Part shown: in pieces, positions 22,825-32,011 of the stretch
How the letters are laid out: the number at the start of each line of letters is the position of its first letter
Position numbering within the stretch: the first letter of the stretch is position 1
DNA from: Geomobilibacter sp964432205
Lineage (GTDB): Bacteria > Desulfobacterota > Desulfuromonadia > Geobacterales > DSM-12255
DNA: 64,000 bases
Direction of reading: 5' to 3'
Assembly (NCBI GenBank): GCA_964432205.1
Contig: CAYSMK010000006.1
Coordinates: forward strand, 1-64,000
Notes under the pieces: model-generated
Seen by the model: only the letters and a program-made list of their open reading frames with translations
Told to the model about the DNA's origin: nothing
Database searches by the model: none
Translations under genes and position numbers: made by a program

Positions 22825-24789
22825 TCAAAGAGCTTCCGGTTCCACCGGCAGCCGAACCGCTACCGTGGTCCCCGCTCCCACCGTGCTGTCGATGACGATC
22901 CGGCCATGGTGCTGCTCAACGATCTGCTTGGTAATGGCGAGTCCGAGACCGGTTCCACTGGTCTTGGTGGTAAAAAACGGCTCAAAGATCTTTTCCAGGT
23001 TTTCCTGCGGGATGCCGTTACCGTTGTCACGAAAGGTCATGACCACATCATCCCCATCCATGCAGGTGGTCACGGTCAGGGTACCGCCGGCAGTCATGGC
23101 GGCACCGGCGTTCAGGATCAGATTTATCGCCACCTGGCGCATCAGGTCACCGTCCAGCATCACCGGCGGCAGGTCCCGACCGAACGCCTTGGTCACCGTC
23201 ACGTTGTGCATATCCGTGTGATTGGCGGCAAAATCGACAATCTGGTCCAGGAGCGCGTTGAGATCGGTCTCCTCCCGGGTCGGCTTGGGGGTTCGGGCGT
23301 AATTCAGGAGGTCCTGAACGATCTTCTTGCACCGCTTGCTCTCCCGTTTGATCTCGTGGATGTAGCGGTAGTTCGCGTCCTCAGGTGGAAGCTTTCCCTC
23401 CAGATAGGCGGCATACCCCAGGATGACACCGAGCGGGTTGTTGATCTCATGGGCCACCCCGGACGACAGGACACCAAGGGACGCCATCTTCCCCTGCTGG
23501 GCCAGGGTCGCCTCCATCTCCTGGTTGTGCTTGATGATGGCAGTCATCCGGTTGAAGGCGGTTGCCAGTTCACCCAGTTCGTCGCCGGTTGTTACCTCCA
23601 TCCGCTCATCCAGTCTCCCCCGCTTTACCTTGCGGATGATATCGATCATATGGTTGATCGGATCGGTCAGCACCTTGGAGGCGAAAATCACCATCCCCAG
23701 GGCCACCACCGAACAGACGGCGGTCAGGATCATCATCCAGACCAGAATCCGCGAGGTGATCTTGTTGGCCTCGTGGTAGAACTCCTCCTCGTAGGAGCCG
23801 ACCGCCACGATCCAGTCCCACGGGGCGAAATATTCGAACCGGACGATCTTCATCCGCGGCGTCGGATCCCCCACATTCTTCCAGGGATAACGTATCCAGC
23901 CGCTCTTTTTCTCGCACATCTCCCTGATGAAGGGCCGGCCGTCCGTATCCCGGGCATCGAGGAAATTCTTCCCCTCGCCCGTCGGATGGACCGTAAAGGT
24001 CCCTTTCCGGTCCATGCAGAAGATGTAGCCGGTGGTTCCCACCTGCTTGCTCTTGATCTTCTCCTTGAGCGCGGCAAAGGAACGGCGCTCGAACTCCACG
24101 CTTTCATAGGTCTCTTCCAGATACCCGCCGGCGGCGACGATCCAGTCCAGTTCCCGGAAGTAGCGGTAGGCAACCACCTTGTTGCGCGGTGCCCGGTCCC
24201 CGAGAATGGCGTTGCGCCAGGGGTAGATGATGAACAGAACCTCTCCCGGCCGCGACTTGACGGCCTTCTGGCACATCTCCCGAATGAAGTAGCGGCCGTT
24301 CTCGTCCTTCTCGTTGTAGACGTTCTCACCTTCCCGGGCTATGTGCACCTTCAGGTCGCCCCGGCTGGTCATGGCATAGATATAGCCGGTTTCGCCGACA
24401 TTGACCCTTTTGAGCGCCTTCCGCGCCTCCTCCAGGGCAGTCTGCACGCTGATCTGGCCACTGACGGTCTGCCGGTATTCGGTTTCCACCAGGTTGTAGG
24501 AGAGGTTGGCCAGGGTGGCCAGTTCCTGACGGAAGCTCCGTTCCTTGTCCTGTTTGTAGACCTGGAACTGCTGGTAATGGGAGTTGAGCAGGTCGCCGGT
24601 AAAGGTGGCCATGTGGTCCAGATCGTCCTTGCTCGTCTGGGTTATGCCGCGATAGGCCTGTTTGGTGGCTATGTAACCGGTGACCCCGCCAACGATGAAG
24701 ATCGGAATGGTGACAAGCGGTAGGACCAGCACCACCATCTTCCAGCGGAGCTTCAGATTGTTTATGACGTTGAAGAGGTAGTGATGCAC
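22825..24789 (-). CDS. Sensor histidine kinase with double Cache domain and HAMP
   Basis: Membrane sensor kinase of 654 aa. There is one transmembrane helix near 17-39, a periplasmic double Cache region with two repeats of the type GETGYIYAM...REMC...YPWRN...WIVAAGGY, a second transmembrane helix near 345-370, HAMP, HisKA with phospho-acceptor His447 in GVAHEINNP, and HATPase with NLILNAGAAM, DNGNGI and GTGLGL. It starts at GTG with GGGAGC upstream. No regulator is adjacent, so its partner is elsewhere. The Cache domain indicates sensing of a small periplasmic ligand. Confidence 0.92.
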   Translation of the reverse strand: MHHYLFNVINNLKLRWKMVVLVLPLVTIPIFIVGGVTGYIATKQAYRGITQTSKDDLDHMATFTGDLLNSHYQQFQVYKQDKERSFRQELATLANLSYNLVETEYRQTVSGQISVQTALEEARKALKRVNVGETGYIYAMTSRGDLKVHIAREGENVYNEKDENGRYFIREMCQKAVKSRPGEVLFIIYPWRNAILGDRAPRNKVVAYRYFRELDWIVAAGGYLEETYESVEFERRSFAALKEKIKSKQVGTTGYIFCMDRKGTFTVHPTGEGKNFLDARDTDGRPFIREMCEKKSGWIRYPWKNVGDPTPRMKIVRFEYFAPWDWIVAVGSYEEEFYHEANKITSRILVWMMILTAVCSVVALGMVIFASKVLTDPINHMIDIIRKVKRGRLDERMEVTTGDELGELATAFNRMTAIIKHNQEMEATLAQQGKMASLGVLSSGVAHEINNPLGVILGYAAYLEGKLPPEDANYRYIHEIKRESKRCKKIVQDLLNYARTPKPTREETDLNALLDQIVDFAANHTDMHNVTVTKAFGRDLPPVMLDGDLMRQVAINLILNAGAAMTAGGTLTVTTCMDGDDVVMTFRDNGNGIPQENLEKIFEPFFTTKTSGTGLGLAITKQIVEQHHGRIVIDSTVGAGTTVAVRLPVEPEAL

Positions 24790-24937
24790 GAACGCTCCCG
24801 GCTGCGATTGTATACAAAAAAATTCTTATACCTTATCCGGGCGGAAGAAGAAAGCACCTATCCACTCCCCCCTTTGCAAAACAGGGCGAGACATGATAAT
24901 AAATTTCACCGGGAATTTGTTGGAAGGAGATGCTTAT

Positions 24938-25489
24938 ATGTTTGCGTTGATCAGAACCATTACCGTTACCCTGCTCTTGTTGCTCGTTGCAACGGCCTTG
25001 CTGGCAGAAACGACGCCACCCGACAAGGGGAACAACCAGTGGCGCAAACGGAGCGGAGCGCCTGAATCGGCCACGAAAGAGGAAAAACTGGCCCTGGAGT
25101 TGATCAGGAGGCGGGAACAGCTGCTGAAGATCGGCCCGTATACCGTACAGTTCGACGGAGAGCGGGGTGAGTACACCCAGGTCTCTGTCCGTCTCAACGG
25201 CGGAGAGGGTGACGTGGATACCATCAGACAGTTCCTCGTCAAGGACGGCCGGATCGTGGCATACGCCGATCCGATATATGAGCAGGCACCGCGGAAAATC
25301 GACCCGAAACGCCGGGAAAATGCCCTGATGATAGCCCGCCAGACCAAGGCGGGGGAAGCGCCGAACCGTCCGGACATCTATAACGGTTTCATGTACACCG
25401 CGGAAATCGATGACTGCAAGGCCATGGTCACGGAAAGGAATACGGAACGGGAGGTTGTGGAAATCTACGAATTCGTACTCTGCCAATAA
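24938..25489 (+). CDS. Secreted protein of unknown function
   Basis: I do not recognise the 183-aa product. Residues 1-25 (MFALIRTITVTLLLLLVATALLAE) form a typical Sec signal peptide ending near ALLAE, so it is probably periplasmic. The mature part is rich in charged residues, with YTVQFDGERGEYTQVSVRLNGGE and an internal Lys/Arg-rich segment (APRKIDPKRRENA). It has two cysteines near the C-terminus. The ATG at 24938 has AAGGAGATG upstream. It is divergent from the Cache kinase and might share its regulation. Confidence 0.7.
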   Translation: MFALIRTITVTLLLLLVATALLAETTPPDKGNNQWRKRSGAPESATKEEKLALELIRRREQLLKIGPYTVQFDGERGEYTQVSVRLNGGEGDVDTIRQFLVKDGRIVAYADPIYEQAPRKIDPKRRENALMIARQTKAGEAPNRPDIYNGFMYTAEIDDCKAMVTERNTEREVVEIYEFVLCQ

Positions 25490-25498
25490 ACCTAGATT

Positions 25499-25677
25499 TG
25501 GCAGTTGAAGGAGTCCTCGATCGTTCCGATCCCCCTTCAGCTGTGGTTCTACGGCTCATTTCGCTACAGCCGGAAACTCACCCTGCGGGTTCAGACAATC
25601 CGGCTGTTTTACGCTCCATTTCGCCTGGAACCACAACGCTTCGGAAAATCGCTCTCTCCGGACCCCGTTCAACTGCC
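25499..25677. repeat. 180-bp imperfect palindrome, MITE-like or structured RNA
   Basis: Ends GGCAGTTGAA (25499-25508) and TTCAACTGCC (25668-25677) are exact inverted copies. Inside, TGTGGTTC pairs with GGAACCACA and CTACAGCCGG with CCGGCTGT. The centre (25580-25590) is a hairpin ACCC-TGC-GGGT, at the midpoint. The whole segment can fold into one rod. No coding frame is convincing in it. It lies between two convergent genes. Confidence 0.75.
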
Positions 25678-25705
25678 GGCTTTAGGATAAACGATTGCCT
25701 CGGCA

Positions 25706-26476
25706 TTATCGTGCCAGCATCTCCAGCATTGCGTCGTGGATAAGACCGTTACTGGCCACGATCCGGTGATCGTAGACCGAATGCGGCTCGCCCAGGTGGT
25801 TGGTTACCCGGCCGCCCGCCTCTCGCACCAGAAGTTCGCCTGCCGCCATGTCCCACGGCTTCAGCTTGCACTCCCAGTATCCATCCAGGCGTCCGGCAGC
25901 CACGTAGGCCAGATCAAGGGCAGCCGCCCCGGCACGCCGTATCCCCCTGACCGCCAGTTGAAACCTGCAGAAATGGTCCAGGTTGTTCTCGTTGTCGCAG
26001 GTGCCATCGTAAGGAAAACCGGTGGCAAGCAGGCACTGCCGTAACGGTTGCCGCCGGGAAACGGCCAGCCGTTCACCGTTAAGTCTCGCCCCCTCCCCTT
26101 TCACCGCTGTGAAGAGCTCGTCCAGCACGGGCTGATAGACCACCCCGACCCGAACCTCCCCCTCGATCTCCAGGGCGATGGACACCGCAAACCAGGGAAA
26201 CCCGTGTGCATAATTGGTGGTCCCGTCCAGCGGATCGATGATCCAGCGGTGGGACCCCCGCAGCTCGCCGTAGTCGTTCTCCTCGGCCAGGATATCGTGG
26301 TCCGGGAAGCGGCTCCGCAGCAGTGAGACGATCTGCTCTTCGCAGGCCCGGTCCACTTCCGTCACCAGATCGGTTTCACCCTTGAACCGTATATCGAGAG
26401 TGCTCCAGAGCCGGCTGCGCTGCAGTTCACCCGCAATCCGGGCAGCGTCGACGGCAGCCTCCAGAAACTCGTGCAT
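25706..26476 (-). CDS. Inositol monophosphatase family protein
   Basis: Lithium-sensitive-type Mg phosphatase, 256 aa. The metal-binding motifs are present: EEN near 70, DPLDGTTNYAHG near 90 and WDMAAGELLVREAGG near 210. Family members dephosphorylate inositol monophosphate, NADP(H) or fructose-1,6-bisphosphate, and SuhB also acts in rRNA antitermination; the role here cannot be told. It starts at ATG with GGGGAAAAG upstream. It is the last ordinary gene before the decayed defence locus. Confidence 0.9.
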   Translation of the reverse strand: MHEFLEAAVDAARIAGELQRSRLWSTLDIRFKGETDLVTEVDRACEEQIVSLLRSRFPDHDILAEENDYGELRGSHRWIIDPLDGTTNYAHGFPWFAVSIALEIEGEVRVGVVYQPVLDELFTAVKGEGARLNGERLAVSRRQPLRQCLLATGFPYDGTCDNENNLDHFCRFQLAVRGIRRAGAAALDLAYVAAGRLDGYWECKLKPWDMAAGELLVREAGGRVTNHLGEPHSVYDHRIVASNGLIHDAMLEMLAR

Positions 26477-26776
26477 GGACTTTTCCCCTTCTGACAGAGC
26501 TGTTTCTGTCGGTTGTCGTTACAGCGATTCTCATCCAGCAGGAAATCGAAATCCTCCTTTGAAGCGCCGCAAGGCGGGCCGTCCAGAAGCGCCCAGCAGA
26601 GAGGGCAGGAAAGGCATATAAACGTGTGACATCGTGACAGAGCAGCACGCACTGGAGGCGATCGTGGAGGTTCGAGACTTCCGGCAGCTTAGCGGCGAGT
26701 TTTCGAGTGTCTCCCGCGTAGTTCGGCAACTATTTCCAGGACTCTTGACATGATCTCTCCTCAGTTTGCGGCAACG

Positions 26777-26902
26777 TCATCCTGTTGGTAACTGTGATTC
26801 GCTGTAGGATTTTTCCGGGTCTTCCAGCAGGATGGGCGGCTCCAGCTTGGGACGCTTGTCCTTGCCAATCAAGGTGAGTTCAAGTTTTTGTTTATTGGTC
26901 AT
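26777..26902 (-). pseudogene. N-terminal remnant of a type III-like adenine DNA methyltransferase
   Basis: The first 34 of 41 codons (MTNKQKLELTLIGKDKRP, then EPPILLEDPEKSY) match the conserved N-terminus of site-specific adenine methyltransferases of the type III Mod class. The frame then stops, and no DPPY-type catalytic region follows. The bases from 26477 to 26776 contain only short frames without recognisable product. The remnant sits 34 nt beyond the DUF4276 stop, where a methylase gene would follow in an intact operon. Confidence 0.75.
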
Positions 26903-26936
26903 GGTGACATCCGGAAATCATTGAATTGTAGTTAAG

Positions 26937-27578
26937 TTACTTCAGCGGGAGCTTGCTTACTTCTTTAACCTTATCGATAACCCGCTTCGCAAATTTGCCC
27001 CCAGCTTCAACCTTTGCAGGATCAATTTTTTCCAGCAGCGAAAAGGAGTGCTCTCCCTTACCGTAGGGCCGTTTGGTTTTGAGTTTTGCGCTTGCCTTAC
27101 CGAGCGCTTCGTAAACATCGGCCTTGGCTATCGATTCGATATCTTTCTTCTTTGGCAATACATCGGCCTTGAACCCCTGACCGAAAAAACTCTCCAACGC
27201 CTGTGTGTCAGCAAGAAACCAATTCTCCATGCACTCCACCATGAAGTGCAGCATGTCGGCATCGGCAGCAGCCGGCTTATCCCAGCCATCTCCCTGCCGA
27301 TTCTTGACATGCTCCCACTCCTGGCCAGCGCCGACCGCCACCGGTGCCTCGGAATCGACCAGCAAGAGATAAACGTCATTCTTCCCTGCTTTCGACAAGG
27401 CAAAACAGAAATCCTCATAGGCAGCCCGACGAGTGCCGCAGGAGACGATCCTGGGTTTACGTTGTCCCAAACCGGCCTTTTCAAAAAAACGTCCAAAGCC
27501 ATGTCTGCACTTATCACGAAGTTGCCCCTTTGCGCCACCTTCTACAAAAATCCTGAATTCACCATGCTTAGCGCTCAC
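26937..27578 (-). CDS. DUF4276 family protein, partner of the AAA ATPase
   Basis: The 213-aa protein belongs to the DUF4276 family. Visible features are the N-terminal strand FRIFVEGGAKGQL with a conserved Glu, DVYLLLVDSEAPV with Asp and Glu (a Toprim-like acidic arrangement) and HFMVECMENWFLAD. The C-terminal third is Lys-rich. The start overlaps the ATPase stop by 4 nt, so the two are coupled. ATPase plus Toprim-like effector pairs occur in several anti-phage systems (OLD, PARIS, AbiL types); assignment to defence here is inference. Confidence 0.75.
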   Translation of the reverse strand: MSAKHGEFRIFVEGGAKGQLRDKCRHGFGRFFEKAGLGQRKPRIVSCGTRRAAYEDFCFALSKAGKNDVYLLLVDSEAPVAVGAGQEWEHVKNRQGDGWDKPAAADADMLHFMVECMENWFLADTQALESFFGQGFKADVLPKKKDIESIAKADVYEALGKASAKLKTKRPYGKGEHSFSLLEKIDPAKVEAGGKFAKRVIDKVKEVSKLPLK

Positions 27579-28753
27579 CAGCGATTCCCTCCTATATGGC
27601 CGCTCTGGCGCATTTCACCCAAGGTGTATTTGTCCAGCCAAGCCTCAAGTTCTTTCGGGTCGAGCCGGGCTGCCATCGTGGCTTCGTCAGTTTTTTCAAA
27701 CGTCACAACCACTTCCGGCGTATCGGTAAATTCATCGACAAGGATGTCCGAGTGGGTTGTGACAATCAGTTGAGTCCGCTGTGAAGCGTCGCGCATAAGT
27801 TCTGCCAGTTTGGCCAGCGCATCGGGATGCAGCCCCAACTCCGGCTCTTCGATGCAGATCAACGGAGGTGGCGTCGGGTGGCAAAGGATCGCCAGCAGAC
27901 AGAGAAAACGCAATGTGCCGTCGGAGAGCCGCGTTGCCGGAATCGAAAAGCGTCCTTCATGCAGAAAAATCTGGGCCGTTCCCCCCTCGATGCTGACCCC
28001 GAAATCGGTTACCGATGGATAGAGGGCATTCAATGCGTCAAGCATCTTCGCCTTGACCTCAGGCTGGTTATGGAGATTATTCAGAATAAGCCCTAGGTTG
28101 CTGCAATTCTCGTCGAGGAAATCGGTGGCCAGATCGGTTCGCTGTGGCAGCCGAGGAGGGGTATAACGGCCAAACGACCAGTCGCGATAAATGCGAATTT
28201 TGCCAAAGGCATCAGCCAGGTAGGTTAGCTCAGGGTAATTGTCCGGATCGCGTCGTTGGGCAAGTATGGACTTCTCAGGGTCAACGTCTTCGCGCTTTAG
28301 ACGCCGCTTGTTGTTCGGATCATCCGGGTTGCCGACATTTATGACGGGATATCCATTCATATAGAAAAAATAATATCTCGGCTCATGATGTCCCGTTAAG
28401 GGCTTTTCGTTTTCCACACGTTCATCGACAATTTCAAACCGACTACCGGCAGAGGCAAAACTCAATTTATAGCGAAGATTGATCCTATCCTTGCTCCGAC
28501 GTGGACGAACTACGGTCTCAATAGTGGCCTGGGATTGCGGAGCAGCGCCTTTCCATATCCAATCAGTAATTTTGCCTCCTTCGCGAATAGGGCCGGCTAT
28601 ACCTTTTGGCGTGGATTGAATCAATGCAAGCGCCTCGATCAAATTGGATTTCCCGCTCCCGTTATGCCCGATCAGGACGTTCAACGGCTTTAGCTCCAAT
28701 TCAAGTGAAGAAAATGAAAGCAAGTTTGTCAGGGTAATTTTGTGTATCAGCAT
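27575..28753 (-). CDS. AAA ATPase of the ABC/SMC-like (AAA_21, OLD-type) family
   Basis: The 392-aa ATPase has Walker A GHNGSGKSN (29-37), a signature-like LSDGTLRFLCLLAIL, Walker B LICIEEPELGLHPD and a D-loop/H-loop with TQLIVTTHSDILV. The domain resembles the ATPase half of OLD, RloA and PARIS proteins and has no fused nuclease. The effector would be the coupled DUF4276 protein. It is upstream of a methylase remnant and downstream of a helicase remnant. Confidence 0.85.
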   Translation of the reverse strand: MLIHKITLTNLLSFSSLELELKPLNVLIGHNGSGKSNLIEALALIQSTPKGIAGPIREGGKITDWIWKGAAPQSQATIETVVRPRRSKDRINLRYKLSFASAGSRFEIVDERVENEKPLTGHHEPRYYFFYMNGYPVINVGNPDDPNNKRRLKREDVDPEKSILAQRRDPDNYPELTYLADAFGKIRIYRDWSFGRYTPPRLPQRTDLATDFLDENCSNLGLILNNLHNQPEVKAKMLDALNALYPSVTDFGVSIEGGTAQIFLHEGRFSIPATRLSDGTLRFLCLLAILCHPTPPPLICIEEPELGLHPDALAKLAELMRDASQRTQLIVTTHSDILVDEFTDTPEVVVTFEKTDEATMAARLDPKELEAWLDKYTLGEMRQSGHIGGNRW

Positions 28754-28798
28754 GGGTACCTCCGCTCTGTTCGAGACTTTCTTTGGTTCAAGGCGACT

Positions 28799-29021
28799 TC
28801 AAAACAAGCCATATTTGTTCAACTCGGTTTTTTCAAAGGGTGAAGTCGGCGTGTTTTGGCAGGCAAACAGTGCGGCCTCCACCTGATAGGGGTTAAGATC
28901 CACTTGGGCATCGACGAGGGTTGATCCGAGAGATTCGACCGAATCGCTCGGCCGCCCGTTTGGTGAGTTCCCAGGCAAAGAACTGACTTTCATAAACTGT
29001 TAGAGAAATTGGCTTCACCAT
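28799..29021 (-). pseudogene. Frameshifted N-terminal remnant of an SNF2-type helicase
   Basis: MVKPISLTVYESQFFAWELT, then KRAA, reads in one frame. After one extra base near 28949, SDSVESLGSTLVDAQVDL, then NPYQVEAALFA, continues in another. Together they match the N-terminus of large SNF2-like defence helicases, just before where a DEVGLGKT Walker A would be expected. Sequence then diverges (CQNTPTSPF...) and stops. Confidence 0.8.
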
Positions 29022-29539
29022 GTATGTATCAAGGATTGAATAGTTTGTTCTCCACGCTCTCTGCGTACCAAGTTTCGTCACTTATTGCGAATGAGGTTCA
29101 AATTGTCAACGTGTATAGTTGTTCATTTCCTACCCCAAAAATAAAAACCGCCTGCAGCTAACTATGCCACACGCGGCGTTACAATTGTTATTTGGAATAT
29201 CTACTCAATGCCCCCTCCATAACAATGCATAATTACACAGTTTCAATATATTCAATCACCAGCAAAGTCAATGTGAAAGACCGGAGCCACCAACGTTCGC
29301 CCTGATCCAGTTTCATACCTTTATCAGAAACCCACCCTGTTTTCCATTAAAACGATTACAGAATAGAGTAGTTACACAAAGGTACATCCTGCTGACAGGA
29401 AGGGGCCGGAAGGTAACAAGATCACCATGTGGAGGGTGGTTATTGCCGGTGCATTTCAACGCAGGTTGGGTCGAGAAAAGAGAGAGGGGCAGACCGGATG
29501 GGCCGGGGAATTACCGGGATGCGGGGAGCTTCGAGCGGC
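29022..29539. other. AT-rich intergenic segment without a recognisable gene
   Basis: About 500 bases at the right border of the island. Frames on both strands are short and show no family resemblance. I see no hairpin or repeat of note. The drop in GC compared with the following kinase gene suggests it belongs to the imported region. Confidence 0.6.
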
Positions 29540-30286
29540 TTACTCTGCCGAAGGAAGGGTAACCATAAAGGTGGTCCCTTCACCGGCCCCACTCGATACG
29601 GTGATCTCGCCGCCAACCGCTTCCAGGAGCTTGCGGGTAACAAACAGGCCGAGCCCCGTCCCTTCACCGGCTGCCTTGGTGGTGTAGAACGGCTCAAAAA
29701 TATGGCCCAAGCGGTCTGTCGCGATCCCGTACCCCGTATCGGCCACAGAAAACGACGGGCGCCTATCCAGGTCGAAAAATGTCCGCAGGTGGAGCGTTCC
29801 GCCGTCGGACATGGCCTGGAGCGCATTCATGATCAGGTTGATGAGTACCTGCTTCAGAACGTTGCTCGCCACCGCTACGGATGGGAGGGTGAAATCCAGT
29901 TCCTCGATTACGGCTACAGACCGCTTGCGTGCCTCGTAGTGGAGAAGGGTCATCACTTCACGCACGACCTGACTCAGATCGCTCTCACCTTCCTGCCGCT
30001 CGTCCTGACGCACGAAGGTGAGCACACCTCGCACCAGGCTGGAGAGGCGATGGGCCTCCTCGCCGATCCGCTCCACCATTTCCCGGGAAAACGGGGAAAG
30101 TTCATCCTCCCTGAGGATCAATTGGGCAGCCGAGGCGATTACCGACAGGGGGGTATTCAGTTCGTGGACTATGCCGGCGGATATCCGTCCCAGTTCGGCC
30201 AACCGTTCACTTGATGCGAGCTGTTCCAGCATGCCCGCATCAAGAACGTTCCGTTCGCTACTCAGGTTGTGGGTTGGATGGGTCAT
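29540..30286 (-). CDS. Soluble histidine kinase next to amtB
   Basis: A 248-aa cytoplasmic kinase with no sensor domain beyond about 35 residues. HisKA has the phospho-acceptor in GIVHELNTPLSVI, with Thr instead of the usual Asn; HATPase motifs are NLIMNALQAM, DTGYGI and GTGLGL. I take the ATG with GGAGTGGCA upstream over a GTG six codons earlier. It lies downstream of amtB behind a terminator, with its own sigma-54-like promoter, which suggests a nitrogen-related role like NtrB or GnfL. No response regulator is adjacent. Confidence 0.88.
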   Translation of the reverse strand: MTHPTHNLSSERNVLDAGMLEQLASSERLAELGRISAGIVHELNTPLSVIASAAQLILREDELSPFSREMVERIGEEAHRLSSLVRGVLTFVRQDERQEGESDLSQVVREVMTLLHYEARKRSVAVIEELDFTLPSVAVASNVLKQVLINLIMNALQAMSDGGTLHLRTFFDLDRRPSFSVADTGYGIATDRLGHIFEPFYTTKAAGEGTGLGLFVTRKLLEAVGGEITVSSGAGEGTTFMVTLPSAE

Positions 30287-30328
30287 TGCCACTCCAGTCG
30301 CCACGAAATTATGGCTAACCTATTAAAC

Positions 30329-30343
30329 GCACAAGATGTGCCA
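30329..30343 (-). promoter_or_regulatory. Sigma-54-like promoter before the soluble kinase
   Basis: The minus strand reads TGGCACATCTTGTGC. GG and GC have the required 12-nt register, and the -24 half is perfect as far as TGGCAC. It is 43 nt upstream of the start codon. Confidence 0.5.
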
Positions 30344-30468
30344 AACTCCAGCGTCTCGGACATGATGACCGTTTAACGGCAACTTGCCGCTACAGGCCCT
30401 CCCCACAACCGGGCACCAATCACGAAAAGTGCCCAATCAGGCATCAATGGTGCACAATTTATCGGCAC

Positions 30469-30498
30469 AAAAAAAGGGCCGCCCCGCAAGACGGCCCT
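30469..30498 (-). terminator. Rho-independent terminator after amtB
   Basis: Stem AGGGCC/GGCCCT with a G-C rich loop is followed by seven T residues on the minus strand, 26 nt after the amtB stop. Confidence 0.9.
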
Positions 30499-30523
30499 GT
30501 CAACTTCGTAAGAATGAGACGGA

Positions 30524-31990
30524 TTAGTTGTAAGCGCTCTCCGAATGCTGGGTCTGATCGAGCCCCATGATCTCGTCTTCCTTCTCCACGCGAAGACCGA
30601 TGGTCTTGTCGAGAACGAAGGAAATGACCAGGGTGACGATGAAGGCATAGGCACCGGCGGCTGCCACGGCGATCACCTGGGTAATGAACTGTCCCACGTT
30701 CCCCGACATCAGGCCGGTGGCCCCGACCGTAGCCAGGACACCGGTGATGAGGGCGCCGAAGGTACCCCCCACGCCATGGACGCCGAAGGCATCGAGGGAG
30801 TCGTCGTACTTCAGCTTGGCCTTCATCAGGATTCCGAGGTAACAGACGACCCCGGCGCCCAGGCCGATGATGATGGCAGCGCCCGGCTGAACGAAGCCGG
30901 CAGCGGGAGTGATGCCGACCAGGCCGGCCACGACGCCGGAACCGAAGCCAAGGGCGCTGGGCTTGCCGGAGTGGATCCACTCGGCAACCATCCAGGCGAG
31001 CCCGCCGGCAGCCGGGGCGATGGTGGTGGTGGCAAAGGCGAGTCCGGCCAGGCCGCCCGCGGCATCGGAGCAGTTCACACCCACGATGGCGCTGCCGGCG
31101 TTGAAGCCGAACCAGCCGAACCAGAGGAGACCGACCCCGATCAGGGTCAGCGGCAGACTGTGGGGGGCCATCCGCTCCTGCGGGAAGCCGTGCCGCTTGC
31201 CAAGGAAGATGAGAAATGCCAGGGCCGAGATACCGGATGAGAGGTGGACGACGGTGCCGCCGGCAAAGTCGAGCGCCCCTTTCTTGAAGAGCCAGCCGTC
31301 CACCATCCAGACCCAGTGGGCCAGCGGATCATAGACCAGCGTGGTCCAGAGCAGCACGAAGAGGCAGTAGGCGGAGAACTTGACCCGCTCGGCCAGGGCG
31401 CCGGAGATGAGGGCCACGGTGATCATGGCGAACATGCACTGGTACATGGCAAAGACGTATTCCGGGATGGAACCGGGCTCGGTCGCCACGTTCTGGAACA
31501 GGGCATAGATCGGTGTCCCGTCCTTGAAGGAGATGAGACCGGCCAGCATCGCCTTGGAAAAGTTGCCGATCAGGCCGCCACCGGCATCGGGGCCAAAGGC
31601 CAGCGAGTAACCGATCACCGCCCACTGCACCCCGACGATCCCCATGGCCACGAAGGAATGCATCATGGTGGAGAGGACGTTCTTCTGCCGGACCATGCCA
31701 CCATAGAAGAGGGCCAGGCCGGGAATCATAAGCAGGACCAGGGCGCTGGAGACCAGCATCCAGGCGGTGTCACCGGTGTTGAGCACCGGGTCGACGTTCT
31801 TCGGTTTGGCAGCCTCGGCCGGGGCTGCCGGTACGGCTGCCGGCGCCACCTCGGCCTTTGTGGCTGACGAAACGGCGGCCTGGGTCGGCGCGGCAGCAGG
31901 TGCCTTGGCCTCTTCCGCCGACGCCGCCAGCGGTGCCAGGGCCAGGGCCGAAACCATGAGCAGCTTGACAAGCGATAGTTTGAAATTCAT
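30524..31990 (-). CDS. amtB: Ammonium transporter Amt
   Basis: Inner-membrane ammonium channel of 488 aa. An N-terminal signal-like segment (MNFKLSLVKLLMVSALALAP) is followed by an unusually long Ala/Pro/Glu-rich linker of about 45 residues, and then by the eleven-helix Amt core: MIPGLALFYGGMVR, the FAMYQCMFAMITVALISGALAER region, GTVVHLSSG and DAFGVHGVGGTFGALITG with the twin-His pore. The C-terminus (GLRVEKEDEIMGLD) is the GlnK-contacting tail. The ATG at 31990 has GGAGG upstream. It forms an operon with glnK, the standard ammonium-sensing pair. Confidence 0.95.
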   Translation of the reverse strand: MNFKLSLVKLLMVSALALAPLAASAEEAKAPAAAPTQAAVSSATKAEVAPAAVPAAPAEAAKPKNVDPVLNTGDTAWMLVSSALVLLMIPGLALFYGGMVRQKNVLSTMMHSFVAMGIVGVQWAVIGYSLAFGPDAGGGLIGNFSKAMLAGLISFKDGTPIYALFQNVATEPGSIPEYVFAMYQCMFAMITVALISGALAERVKFSAYCLFVLLWTTLVYDPLAHWVWMVDGWLFKKGALDFAGGTVVHLSSGISALAFLIFLGKRHGFPQERMAPHSLPLTLIGVGLLWFGWFGFNAGSAIVGVNCSDAAGGLAGLAFATTTIAPAAGGLAWMVAEWIHSGKPSALGFGSGVVAGLVGITPAAGFVQPGAAIIIGLGAGVVCYLGILMKAKLKYDDSLDAFGVHGVGGTFGALITGVLATVGATGLMSGNVGQFITQVIAVAAAGAYAFIVTLVISFVLDKTIGLRVEKEDEIMGLDQTQHSESAYN

Positions 31991-32011
31991 GTCCAACCTC
32001 CGTTAGAATCT

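Noticed and set aside
26362..26729. Possible small genes between the IMPase and the methylase remnant
   Set aside because: Frames are short, Cys/Arg-rich and without ribosome sites or recognisable product; they look like degraded sequence.
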